From: Erinaceus europaeus
Taxonomy: Eukaryota; Chordata; Mammalia; Eulipotyphla; Erinaceidae
Length of the DNA stretch: 64,000 nucleotides
Assembly (NCBI RefSeq): GCF_950295315.1
Contig: NC_080164.1
Coordinates: forward strand, 54,779,451-54,843,450
Reading direction: 5' to 3'
A model generated the notes under the pieces. That model searched no databases. It was not told the DNA's origin and saw only the letters and a program-made list of their open reading frames with translations. A program made the translations under genes and the position numbers. Of the stretch, positions 53,648 through 63,702 are shown in pieces. Numbering within the stretch: position 1 is the stretch's first letter; the number at the start of each line of letters is the position of its first letter.

Positions 53648-53865
53648 GGGGCCAGGTGATGGAGAACCTGGTTAAGTGCATATGTTACAATACACAAAGA
53701 CCCAGGTTTGAGCCCCCAGTCCCCACTTGCAGAGGGAAAGCTTTACGAGTGGTTGAAGCCATGTTGCAGGCCTCTCTCTCTCTCTCTCCTTCCCTGTCTC
53801 CCCCTTCCCTCTTGATTTCTGGCTGTCTCTATCCAATAAATAAAGATAATTTAAAAAAATTAAAG
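53648..53865 (+). repeat. SINE-B
   Basis: AGGGGCCAGGTGATGGAGAA head, TTTCTGGCTGTCTCTATCCA tail. Confidence 0.88.
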
Positions 53866-54164
53866 AAAGAGAGAGAGAAGAGAAGAAAAGAAAAATCCTG
53901 GCAGCAAAATTATTAAACTGTTATCTTACCTTCTCAGAAACTGCCTCTGAGACTAGTCGATAGTGCATGAAGTGAGGGCATTTCAACAGCATCTCTGGTA
54001 GCTGTAGCTCCATAAGGACAAACCTCCAGCCATTTTACCAATTACTTTAGCCCCTAACATCTGCTATCATGTCTGGTGCATAGCAGGTGTTCAGTAAACT
54101 TTGGTCAAATGACTGAATAAATCCATAAATTTACCATGGCATTAAATTCAAAGTAAATGACACA
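53866..54164. other. intergenic, nothing recognised
   Basis: Single-copy-looking sequence. Confidence 0.5.
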
Positions 54165-54430
54165 GGGGAGCTGAGTGTTGATGCACCCAGTTGAGCACAC
54201 ATGACATTGTGTTCAAGGACTTGGGTTCATGACTCATTCCCCACCTGCAGGATGGAAGCTTCATGAGAGGTGAAGGTATGCAGGTATCTCTCTTTCTCTT
54301 ACCCTCTCTGTCTTCCCTCTTCTCTCTCAATTTCTCTCTAATAAAAAGAAAGGGGTGGGGAGGAAAAATGGCCACCAGGATCAGTAGGTGCTGAGCCCCA
54401 GACATAACCCTGGTGGCAAGAAAAAAAAAG
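54165..54430 (+). repeat. long SINE-B
   Basis: GGGGAGCTGAGTGTTGATGC head, CCACCAGGATCAGTAGGTGC and ACATAACCCTGGTGGC module. Confidence 0.82.
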
Positions 54431-54438
54431 AAAGAAAG

Positions 54439-54651
54439 CAGAACTTGGACTGGATTTGGTGTATTGCACCAAAGTAAAAGACTCTGGGGCAGTGGGAGTA
54501 GCGTTCAGGTCCCGGAACATGATGGCAGAGGAGGACTGAGGGTGGGGGGTTAGAGTGTTATATGGAAAAGTGAGAAATGTTACACATGTACCAACTGTTG
54601 TATTTTACTGTTGACTGTAAACCATTAATCTACCCAATAAAGAAAAAAAAA
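54439..54651 (+). mobile_element. L1 type-2 3' UTR
   Basis: TTGGTGTATTGCACCAAAGT, GGAACATGATGGCAGAGGAG, GTAAACCATTAATCTACCCA and AATAAA at 54636-54641. Confidence 0.88.
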
Positions 54652-54725
54652 CAGCAAAGTATCTAACTCACATTGAATACATATATTTAATATTTCATAT
54701 ATATATATGTAGTTTTTTTAAGTTT

Positions 54726-54908
54726 GTAAAGCAGCTGGTGAAATGATTTAACTGTTAGAGCAATGGGCTTTTGTGCCTAAAGTTCCAGATTATATCCCTG
54801 GCACTGAATATACCTGAGTGGCGCTTTCGTTTCTTACCTTTCTCTTCTTCTCTGACTCATGTGAAACTTTCTTATATGTAGTAAATAAAAATAAATCATG
54901 TTTTTAAA
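54726..54908 (+). repeat. unclassified tRNA-like SINE
   Basis: GCTGGTGAAATGATTTAACT head, CCAGATTATATCCCTGGCAC, TTATATGTAGTAAATAAAAA tail. Confidence 0.55.
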
Positions 54909-54942
54909 GTTTTTATAGTTTGCAGCTATAACTGTAATCTGA

Positions 54943-54995
54943 TTGTGTGAGTGTGTGTGTGTGTGGGGGGGGGGTGGGTGTGTGTGTGGGCCAGG
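54943..54995. repeat. (GT)n microsatellite with G-run
   Basis: GTGTGTGTGTGTG followed by about ten G and more GT. Confidence 0.92.
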
Positions 54996-55149
54996 ATGTC
55001 ATTGCTCTGTGCTGAAATTTTCAGATAGTAAGACTTAGATGGAGACAGAAAAGAGGAAAAGCCATTCCAGTATGGTGAGGGTTGACCTTCAACCTAAGTC
55101 ATGTACATAAAGCAAGCACCTCCCAGATGAATTATTTTGCCAGTCCTAA

Positions 55150-55255
55150 TCGTTTGTTTGTTTATATGTTTATCAGAGTACTGCTCAGCTCTGGCTTATG
55201 GTGGTGCTGGAATTTGAACCGGGAACCTTTTGTACATCAGGCATAAAAATCTTTT
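55150..55255 (-). repeat. SINE-D
   Basis: AGAGTACTGCTCAGCTCTGG then GGCATAAAAATC; truncated by the next L1. Confidence 0.78.
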
Positions 55256-55256
55256 T

Positions 55257-55492
55257 TTAAATTGGGGGGATTAATAGTTTATAGTAACTACAGTTGTTGG
55301 TACATGTGTAAAATTTCTCAGTTTTCTGCAAAACACTCTCACCCCCTGCCTAGGTCTTCCTCCACCATCGTGCATAAGGACCTTCCTTCACCCCCAGGGT
55401 CTTTTACTTCGGTACAATACACCAAATCTAGTCCAAGACCTGCGTGGTGTTTCCCCTTTCTGTTCCTATTTCTCAACTTCTGTCCATGAGTG
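55257..55492 (-). mobile_element. L1 type-2 3' UTR
   Basis: GGGGGGATTAATAGTTTATA, GTCTTTTACTTCGGTACAAT, ends at CTTCTGTCCATGAGTGAG, just inside ORF2. Confidence 0.82.
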
Positions 55493-55615
55493 AGAGGCAG
55501 AACGAGGAGATATCACAGCACTGAAACTTTCTTCAATGATTAGAGGCCAGATTCAAACCTGGCTTATGCACATGGCAAAGCAGTGCATTATCCAAGTGAG
55601 CTATTTCACCACCTG
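55493..55615 (-). repeat. unclassified SINE
   Basis: GCCAGATTCAAACCTGGCTT and GCAGTGCATTATCCAAGTGA, tRNA-like in reverse. Confidence 0.5.
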
Positions 55616-56917
55616 TAGGTTGTAAGCTTCAAAAGTGCAGAGGCATCGTTTATTTAGTTCACTGTTATCCCCTGTGATCTAAGACTGTGACTAGTATATA
55701 CACCATTCAAAAATAATTATTGAATATCTTCTAAGTAGCAGACACTGTTCTAGATGTGGAGCATGTATGTGGAACTTATTTTATGGTGATACATAATTGG
55801 CAGTTGATATATATTAATATTTACTGAATGAATCTTCAACATTATAACCAGAAGTCCCTAAAATAAACATTTACCCCATAAGTTCATTCTAGTGGTGCTA
55901 GTGAAATCCGAGTTATATAAATTTCTTGTGAGTATATAACAAATAAACACAAACTGGATAAATTAGAAAAATGTAAATTTATTCACTCACAGCTCTAGAA
56001 ACCAGAAGTATGAAGTCACTATCATTGTGCCCAAGACCAAATGCAACCCCCTCTCCCCGCCCCACCTCTGCGGCTTGTGGGGATAGTCATCTCTGTCTCC
56101 ATATTCGCAGCATCTTATCCTCTATATCTACATAAAATCTCTGCCCCTCATAAAAATATGTGACAGTATTTAATGTCCACTAGATAATTTCCCAATCTGA
56201 AAAACAATCTATACAAAATCACATCTGTAAAGATGTTCTTCTCCAAATAAGGTAACATTTACAGGTTCCTGGGACTAGATGAAATATCTCTTGAGGCTAT
56301 CATCTGTCTGCCACATTGATTTTCTTGGAACAAGAGGGGAGTTTCTATTAGGAGAATACCAAGAGGTATCTTCTACTTTCTGCTTTTGTTCTTAAAACAT
56401 ACTTGTGGAAAACAAAGGTACTGACTCATTTTTATATTTAATAATAAAATATTTTTCAAAGACCCAGTTTAATAGTATTTGTGACTCATTCACAAAACTG
56501 ATTGATTGTCTTCCGCCCAGGAACTCCCACAGAATTAAGTTAATGAGTAGTGGAGGTGGCAAAGCAGTATTTGAGAACAAATCGTCCTTATCTTGTACCA
56601 TAAGTGTGTGTCATGATCTATAGACAGAATGCAAAATCCTTACCATCACTCATTACTACAAGTTATTATCTCCATCTCACAAAACCAAGCAGTGGCCTCA
56701 GTTTCCTTAATAAATGCCAATGAACACAGAGGCATCCAACTTCAAAGGCAGAAAGGAAGCCCTGCAGCTTTGATGCCTTTGGAAACCTCTAACCTGAAAA
56801 GACAAACAAATACTGTGAACAAGGTAACATTAACACAATTAAACCTTTCTTAAATTTTGTCTAGAGGCCTAGAATTTAACCATGCCTCTCCCCTTACCCC
56901 CTTAAAAAGAAATCATA
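55616..56917. other. intergenic; one probable ancient repeat
   Basis: 55960-56320 (TTTATTCACTCACAGCTCTA, AAGATGTTCTTCTCCAAATA, AGGTAACATTTACAGGTTCC) resembles a mammal-wide medium-reiteration repeat, class not determined. The remainder has no recognisable gene. Confidence 0.45.
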
Positions 56918-57256
56918 GGGAGGTGGGCGGTAGCGCAGTGGATTAAGCTCACATGGTGCAAGGACCAGTGTGAGGACCCCGGTTCGAGCCCCCGGCTTCC
57001 CACCTGCAGGGGGGTCGCTTCACGGGTGCTGAAGCAGGTGTGCAGGTGTCTATCTTTCTCTCCTCCTCTCTGTTTTCCCCTCCTCTCTCGATTTCTCTGT
57101 CTGTCCTATCCAACAACAACTGCTATAGCAACAGTAACAACCACAACAAGGGCAACAACAAGGACAACAACATGGGGAAAATAGCCTCCAGGAGCAGTGG
57201 ATTTGTAATGCTGACACGAAACCCCAGCAATAACCCTGGAGGCAAAAAAAAAAAAA
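56918..57256 (+). repeat. SINE-A, long
   Basis: GGAGGTGGGCGGTAGCGCAG head, complete long module and A12 tail. Confidence 0.9.
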
Positions 57257-57609
57257 TTAGTGATCTTTAGCAAATCAATTTTCAGATCTCTTGCTTCTAA
57301 GCCTAATTTTACATCTATAAGAACAGACTTGAAAATAACTATTTCTACTTTTTATACTTAAGGTTATGTGCCATTAACTGAAGTATGTAAACCTGAACTG
57401 ACCACAAAGTATAGCAACATATTAATGTGACACTGATCCCAGTTGCTGTAGGTATTGAAGCTGTCAATAACTTTTATCACTAATGGCACTACTCTTGGAT
57501 CTCAGAACCAGTAAATAAAATTATATGCTGCTTAGTTCACTGTACTGCCCAACGCACACCTCTGATCCCATCAAGAGACAAGAGAGACAAAGGCCAGAGA
57601 AGTCACATC
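57257..57609. other. intergenic, nothing recognised
   Basis: No repeat or coding signal. Confidence 0.5.
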
Positions 57610-57628
57610 AGGAATAGAAAGGCCAGGG

Positions 57629-57681
57629 TGTGGGGAATAGCATAATGGTTATGAAAACAAACTCTCATGCCTGAGGCTCCA
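57629..57681 (+). repeat. 53-bp SINE-D head, no tail, 19-bp duplication
   Basis: Only the head (GGGGAATAGCATAATGGTTA ... CCTGAGGCTCC). Flanked by AGGAATAGAAAGGCCAGGG (57610-57628) and AGGAATAGAAAGGTCAGGG (57682-57700). Confidence 0.87.
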
Positions 57682-57783
57682 AGGAATAGAAAGGTCAGGG
57701 AAGTTACTACTCAAGTACACACCACAGATTCCTGTTGTCAGCTAGGCCTCTAATGGACACCTCTTTTTACTTACTTATATATT

Positions 57784-58040
57784 TTTACATTTCATTTCAT
57801 TTTATTTATAAAATGGAAGTATTGTGGTCCGGGAGGTGGCGCAGTGATGGAGCTTTGGACTCTCAACATGAGGTCCCGAGTTCATTTCCGGCAGCACATG
57901 GTCATAGCGATGTCTGGTTCTTTCTCTCTCCTATCTTTCTCATAAATAAATACAAATCTTTTAAAAAATGGAAGTATTGACAAGATCATAGGATAAGAGG
58001 GGTACAATTCCACACAGTTCCCACCACCAGAACTCCAACA
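57784..58040 (-). mobile_element. L1 type-1 3' end, split by SINE-C
   Basis: TTATTTATAAAATGGAAGTA left of the SINE and ACAAGATCATAGGATAAGAG to its right. Confidence 0.82.
57825..57964 (+). repeat. SINE-C nested in L1
   Basis: AAAATGGAAGTATTG at 57810-57824 and 57965-57979. Confidence 0.94.
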
Positions 58041-58217
58041 CCTTTTCCCCCCCTTTATTAGGAGATTAATGTTTTACAGTCAACAGTAAATATGATAGCT
58101 TGTACATGCATAACATTACCCAGTTTTCCACATAACAGTACAACCCCCACTAGGTCCTCTTCCATCATGTTCCAGGACCCCTCCCACCCCAGTTTTTTAC
58201 TTTAGTGCAATACAGAC
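58041..58217 (-). mobile_element. L1 type-2 3' UTR
   Basis: TTATTAGGAGATTAATGTTT, GTACAACCCCCACTAGGTCC, TTTTTACTTTAGTGCAATAC. Confidence 0.84.
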
Positions 58218-58284
58218 AACTCTTTTAAGAAGGGTTAACAAGTCTGTTATTTGAATGGAAAGTGTTCAACTACACTTCCTTTCT

Positions 58285-58297
58285 CCAGCAGATGGCA
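58285..58297 (+). promoter_or_regulatory. CTCF-core-like motif (candidate)
   Basis: CCAGCAGATGGCA agrees with the CTCF core in one of its common forms and lies in non-repeat sequence. Motif match only. Confidence 0.3.
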
Positions 58298-58506
58298 ATG
58301 TGTAAATTCAGAGCCAAAGCTGGAAGAGCAGAGCTCTGGGCATTTAAAGTTCATATTTAACTTTTAAAATATTTAAATTTTTGTTTAAGTTGGCATAAAA
58401 GTACCTAGGAATTGCAAAAAAAAATTATGGCAGAATCAGGCATCTTAAATTTTAATAAAAATAGCTCCCTGAAATTTTTACTCTTATTATTTTTTATTTA
58501 TCTTTT

Positions 58507-58641
58507 GAATTTATTTATTTTTTAATGAGAAAGATAGGAGGAGAGAGAGAACCAGACATCATTCTGGTACATGTGCTGCCAGGGATTGAACTTGGGACCT
58601 CATGTTTGAGAGTTCAATGCTTTAACAACTGTGCCACCTCC
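58507..58641 (-). repeat. SINE-C, target of the twin-primed L1
   Basis: Reverse copy. The L1 insertion duplicated its last bases (CAGACCAT) as part of the target site. Confidence 0.88.
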
Positions 58642-58656
58642 CAGACCATAAATTTT
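58642..58656. repeat. left target-site duplication of the twin-primed L1
   Basis: CAGACCATAAATTTT, identical to 60560-60574. Confidence 0.95.
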
Positions 58657-60559
58657 TTTTTCTTTTTCCCTTTTTTATTTAAGAAAGGATTAATTAACAA
58701 AACCATAGGGTAGGAGGGGTACAATTCCAACACAATTCCCACCCCCCAATCTCCATATCCCACCCCCTCCCTTGATAGCTTTCCCATTCTCTATCCCTCT
58801 GGGAGCATGGACCCAGGTTCATTGTGGGTTGCAGAAGGTAGAAGGTCTGTCTGGCTTCTGTAATTGCTTCCCCGCTGAACATGGGCCTTGACTGGTCAGT
58901 CCATACTCCCAGTCTGCCTCTCTCTTTCCCTAGTAGGGTGGGTCTCTGGGGAAGCTGAGCTCCAGGACACATTGGTGGGGTCTTCAGTCCAGGGAAGCCT
59001 GGCCGGCATCCTGATGACATCTGGAACCTGGTGACTGAAAAGAGAGTTAACATACGAAGCCAAACAAATTGTTGAGCAATCATGGACCCAAAGGTTGGAA
59101 TAGTGGAGAGGAAGTGTTAGGGGGGTACTCACTGCAAACTCTAGTGTACTTCTGCTTTCAGGTATATATTTTGCAGTAGTTTATAGATACGTGTGAACAT
59201 ATGCTCTCTCTCACAGAAACTGGTGTATATCTAGGTTTTGGGACTTTGTTAGAAAGTGAACCACCTGAGATGAAATTAGAGTATACTGTGAAAGGAAAGG
59301 TCTCACCCGAGTAATGAAGCTGAAGGGTTGTCATTCCACACGTGAAGTCTCTGGACACAGTCTGAAGTGAAGCATGTTGAGGTGGCAATCATTGCGTTGG
59401 TTAGGTTGTGATCGGCAGATGCAGTATTATTTGATATGGATTGGGAGAGGCATGCGGGAAAGTGGGCCCTATCCAAGGTTTCCAGGACTGGGGGAAGTAG
59501 AGGCTCTATAGTGGAGATGTGAGGTTCCTGCTGTCTTAGGGTTCAAAAAGACAATCGATAGTTAGTGTCATCATCACATTATTTGGTAATTGGGTTAACT
59601 TTGAAAAGTTCTTTTGTTAGGGTTTGCTGTACAGTACCCAGTATCTTGTATATAGCTGTGCTATTGGTTGCTTCTGATCTACTTGGTCTAGGCTTTTGAG
59701 AGAGTCTGCATATCAATTACACAGCCTACATATTAAAAAGATTCAGTTTGTGTTTTGAAAAACTTCGAGACATACAATTAATTTTCCCCCTCTCATATTA
59801 ATTAACTAGTGATTTATATGACTACATTTTACTAGGAGTGTACATAAACATCATTCCCACCACCAAAAGACTGTGACCCATCCCTCCCACCCACTCCCAC
59901 CCCCCACTGTCCCAGGAAACTGCATGTCTACCCCTCACCACAGGGTTTTTACTTTGGTGCCCTATTTACAATACCACCTCACTCCTGTAAGAATGGCATA
60001 CATCAAAAAGGACAGCAGCAACAAATGCTGGAGAGGTTGTGGGGACAGAGGAACCCTTTTACATTGCTGGTGGGAATGTAAATTGGTACAGCCTCTGTGG
60101 AGAGCAGTCTGGAAAACTCTCACAAGGCTAGACATGGACCTTCCATATAATCCAGTAATTCCTCTCCTGGGGTTATACCCCAAGGACTCCATAACACCCA
60201 ACCAAAAAGAGGTGTGTACTCCGATGTTCATAGCAGCACAATTCATAATAGCTAAAACCTGGAAGCAACCCAGGTGCCCAACAACAGATAAGTGGCTGAG
60301 AAAGCTGTGGTATATATACACAATGGAATACTATGCAGCTATTAAGAACAATGAACCCACCTTCTCTGACCCATCTTGGACAGAGCTAGAAGGAATTATG
60401 TTAAGTGAGCTAAGTCAGAAAGATAAAGATGAGTATGGGATGATCCCACTCATCAACAGAAGTTGAGTAAGAAGATCTGAAAGGGAAACTAAAAGCAGGA
60501 CCTGACCCAATTGTAAGTAGGGCACCAAAGTAAAAACCCTGTGGTGAGGGGTAGACATG
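58657..60559 (-). mobile_element. L1 type-1 with 5' inversion (twin priming)
   Basis: 58657-59964 is the 3' UTR in minus orientation, beginning with the poly(T) and TTAACAAAACCATAGGGTAG. 59965-60559 is the ORF2 C-terminus and 3' UTR start in plus orientation. The last 45 bp on each side of the switch scheme are the same sequence inverted (59920-59964 and 60518-60562). The plus part is open to its stop at 60466 and shows [15 protein letters not shown] and [18 protein letters not shown]. Perfect 15-bp target duplications bound the 1.9-kb insertion. Confidence 0.95.
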
Positions 60560-60574
60560 CAGACCATAAATTTT
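60560..60574. repeat. right target-site duplication of the twin-primed L1
   Basis: CAGACCATAAATTTT followed by AAC, which reconstructs a TTTT/AA cleavage site. Confidence 0.95.
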
Positions 60575-60881
60575 AACTTTTTTATATAAAAAAAGATGAT
60601 GCCACTGACTAGTATCAATGATGAAACAAATAAGATAGTCTGCAGGTGAACTCAGGAGATCACTAGGTTGCTTGTGCAATAAACCAGTTGTGTTCAACAA
60701 CCTCCAAATTCAAATTCCAAATTCCAAACTCAGCTTCCCAAGGCACAAATGGTTTTCCCCCTCCTAGCAGGAGTTACAAACTAAAAGAGAACATTTATGG
60801 AAAACCCAAACACAGTTCCAAGTTGAGTAGAGATAAGCTTGTATTTAAATGAAAAAAGATACCATCATAGTAAATTAAAAC
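60575..60881. other. intergenic, nothing recognised
   Basis: A short CAAATTC tandem (about 60707-60730) is the only pattern seen. Confidence 0.5.
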
Positions 60882-61360
60882 ATTAAACCTTGGGGAGTCG
60901 GGTGGATTAAGTGCATGTGGTGCAAAACGCAAGGACCAGTGTAAGAATCCCCGTTCGAGCCCTGGGTTCCCCACCTGCAAGGGAGTGGCTTCACAAGGCA
61001 TGAAGCAGGTATGTGGGTGTCTTTCTCTCTCCCTCTCTGTCTTCCCCTCCTCTCTCCATTTCTTTCTGTCCTATCCAACAACGATGACATCAACAATAAT
61101 AACTACAACAATAAAACAACAAGGGCAACAAAAAGGAATAAATAAATATTTTTAAAAAAATTTTTAAAATTAAACCTTGGTATATTGCACCAAAGCAAAA
61201 GACTCTGGGGTGGGGAGGGGAGGGTTCGGGTCCTGGAACATGATGGCAGAGGAGGACCTCATGGGGGTTGAATTGTTATGTGGAAAACTGGGAAATGTTA
61301 CACATGTACAAACTATTGTATTTTACTGTCAATTGTAAACCATTAATCCCCCAATAAAGA
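60882..61360 (+). mobile_element. L1 type-2 3' UTR split by a SINE-A
   Basis: ACCTTGG then, after the SINE, TATATTGCACCAAAGCAAAA, GGTCCTGGAACATGATGGCA and CCCCCAATAAAG at the end. Confidence 0.88.
60894..61168 (+). repeat. SINE-A with 12-bp duplication
   Basis: ATTAAACCTTGG at 60882-60893 and 61169-61180. The head has lost the GCGGTAGCGCAGC segment. Confidence 0.92.
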
Positions 61361-61902
61361 AATTATAAAGTAAAACTTATAAAATTAAGAAGTTGCAGCT
61401 ATATACTTATATACATCAGGACAGTGGTTTATGATTATTTGACTTACAAATGTCATGGACACCCAAAGAATTCACATACAATCCACTAGCTCTCTCAGAT
61501 AACTCCTGACAGTTGACAACTAAACCTAAATAGCTTGGTATCAAATAGTTTGAATGAGCCCTATTGATAAAGATGCTAACAACTCTGGTCTTGAAGAAGA
61601 GGAGAGGACTGTTCACTTAGGATATATCCCAACAGAGCACCCTGGCCCCAGATTGTGTCCTGTACTTTCCTTTACAGTAACTTGGCTTGTAAGTTTCTCA
61701 GTAATGTCCGTTTCTTTGTTTATGAATTTGTAGATTTGCTTGAGTCCTTTTAAATAATAAATACTTTCAGTTGTTTCCTAGGTGATGAACACTTCTTGTG
61801 TTTCCCATGGTGTCACCACTATAATCCCTCTAGGGCATAACACTGTATAGAGTTGGACAAAAGTCATTCATATTGGAAGGCAAATAAAACCATGATCTGC
61901 TT
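61361..61902. other. intergenic, nothing recognised
   Basis: Single-copy-looking. Confidence 0.5.
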
Positions 61903-61918
61903 TCTAATGAAATATCTT

Positions 61919-62113
61919 TTTCATTTTATTTAAAAAAATTGTATTATTATCTTTATTTATTTGATAGAGACAGCCAGGAATAAAGAGGGAGAGAGACACC
62001 TGCAACACTGCTTCACTATTCTCGAAGCTTTCCTTCTGCAGGTGGGGACTTGAACCCTGGTCCTTGCACATTGTAACTCGTGCACTCAACCAGGTGTACC
62101 ACTACCTACTCCC
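61919..62113 (-). repeat. SINE-B with 16-bp duplication
   Basis: TCTAATGAAATATCTT at 61903-61918 and 62114-62129, perfect. Confidence 0.93.
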
Positions 62114-62261
62114 TCTAATGAAATATCTTAAAAGCACATAATAAAGACTATTAGGATTTGATATGAAAGTTTAAGAAATCTACAATGTTCATTTATCAGT
62201 TTTATCTATGACACTATAAGTTTCATTGATTTAATTTTTTACCTTAAGAACTAGGGGAAAT

Positions 62262-62360
62262 ATCATAGGTATTTATATAATAGACTTTCATTCCTAAAGC
62301 ACCAGAGGCCCCAGGTTCAATCCCCTGTACCATAAGCCAGAACTAAGCAGTGTTTCTATA
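62262..62360 (+). repeat. SINE-D
   Basis: CCCCAGGTTCAATCCCCTGT and CATAAGCCAGAACTAAGCAG. Confidence 0.75.
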
Positions 62361-62394
62361 AAATAGATGACTACAACAAATTTTATTAATATTA

Positions 62395-62595
62395 TTTTTC
62401 TTTTTGTTTGTTTGTTTGTTTTTTGATAGAACAGAGAGAAATTGAGAAGGGAAGGTGAGAGGGGGAGTAGAGAGAGACATTTGCAGCACTGCTTCACCCT
62501 TGTAAAGCTTCCTTTCAGGTGGAAATTAGGTGTGTGAACCTGGGTAATTGCACATCATAACAAGTATGCTCAAATGTGTGCCACCACCCTGTCCT
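62395..62595 (-). repeat. SINE-B
   Basis: GTTTGTTTGTTTG tail side; TGTGTGCCACCACCCTGTCC head side. Confidence 0.82.
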
Positions 62596-62930
62596 TTAAA
62601 ATAAAACTTACCCTAACATTTTCTGCTCCACTTATCTAAGGAAACATTCAACTTGTTCAACACTCCCTTTTCTGTGCATTTGATGAAGTTATGGAGGCTG
62701 AGATAAACTACAAGGAAAGCAAGTCATCTACTGTAGCATCCACTTTTAGTCTTCCATCCTTCAAAATAGACTTATAAAAGACCCTATGGATCATAATTAG
62801 TAAGAAAAGTGGCATGATTTTACAGCTCCTTGAATGTTTATCTAAGCAGAATCTTTGGTATTTAGTCTTGCAACTAATAGCAGAAAAATGAAGAGCAAAC
62901 TTGTTTCTACAAGCACTACAGAAATTCCTA
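62596..62930. other. intergenic, nothing recognised
   Basis: No repeat or coding signal. Confidence 0.5.
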
Positions 62931-63142
62931 GGGGCCGGGTGGTGGCACACCTGGTTGAATGCATATGTTACAATGCACAAGGACCCATTATTTGACCCCC
63001 AGATCCCATTTGCAGGGGGGAAACTTTGCAAGTGGTGAAGTAGTGCTGCAGTTGTCTCTCTGCCTCTTTTTCTCTCTATCTCTCCCTCCCCTCTCAATTT
63101 ATGACTGTCCCTATTGAATACATAAAGATAATACAAAAAAAT
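62931..63142 (+). repeat. SINE-B
   Basis: AGGGGCCGGGTGGTGGCACA head, near consensus, to TATGACTGTCCCTATTGAAT. Confidence 0.9.
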
Positions 63143-63231
63143 ACTTGTGCATCAAATGTATCTTTGTGCCTGAAACTCTCATTTACACAGGATCAATTGC
63201 TAGAGCTAAAATTTCTGAGCAAAAGTAAATG

Positions 63232-63430
63232 ATTTTTTTTTTCCTTCAGGGTTGTCACTGAGGCTCAGTGCCTGCACTATGAATCCACTGCTTCTGGAGG
63301 CCATTTTTTCCATTATTGTTGTTGGATAGGACAGAAACTGAGAGCGGAGGGGAAGACAGAGAGGAGGTGAGAGAGATAGACACCTACAAATCTGCATCAC
63401 CGCTTGTGAGGCGACCCCCCTGCAGGTGGG
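63232..63430 (-). repeat. long SINE-A, head missing
   Basis: T-run and TTCAGGGTTGTCACTGAGGC at the tail; stops at CCCCTGCAGGTGGGG before the tRNA-like part. Confidence 0.82.
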
Positions 63431-63469
63431 GCTTTATTTTTTCCATTGTTTATTTATTTAATTTTATAA

Positions 63470-63680
63470 GACTTTTAAAAAATTTTATTATCTTTATTGG
63501 ATATAGACTGCAAGAAACTGAGAAAGGAGAGATAGAGAGGGAGAGAGACAGAGAGACATCTGCAGTACTGCTTCACCAATTGCAAAGCTTTCCCCCTTCA
63601 GGTAGGAACCAGGGGCTTGAACCCAGGTCCTTGTACATTGTGGCATGTGCATTTAACCAGGTGCGCCACCACCTGGCCCC
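63470..63680 (-). repeat. SINE-B
   Basis: Reverse copy ending GGTGCGCCACCACCTGGCCCC. Confidence 0.9.
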
Positions 63681-63702
63681 ATTATTTATTTATTTACTGT
63701 AT

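Noticed and set aside
59873..60466. 197-codon plus-strand frame as a gene
   Set aside because: The first part is reversed L1 3' UTR; the rest is L1 ORF2. The frame only appears whole because of the inversion.
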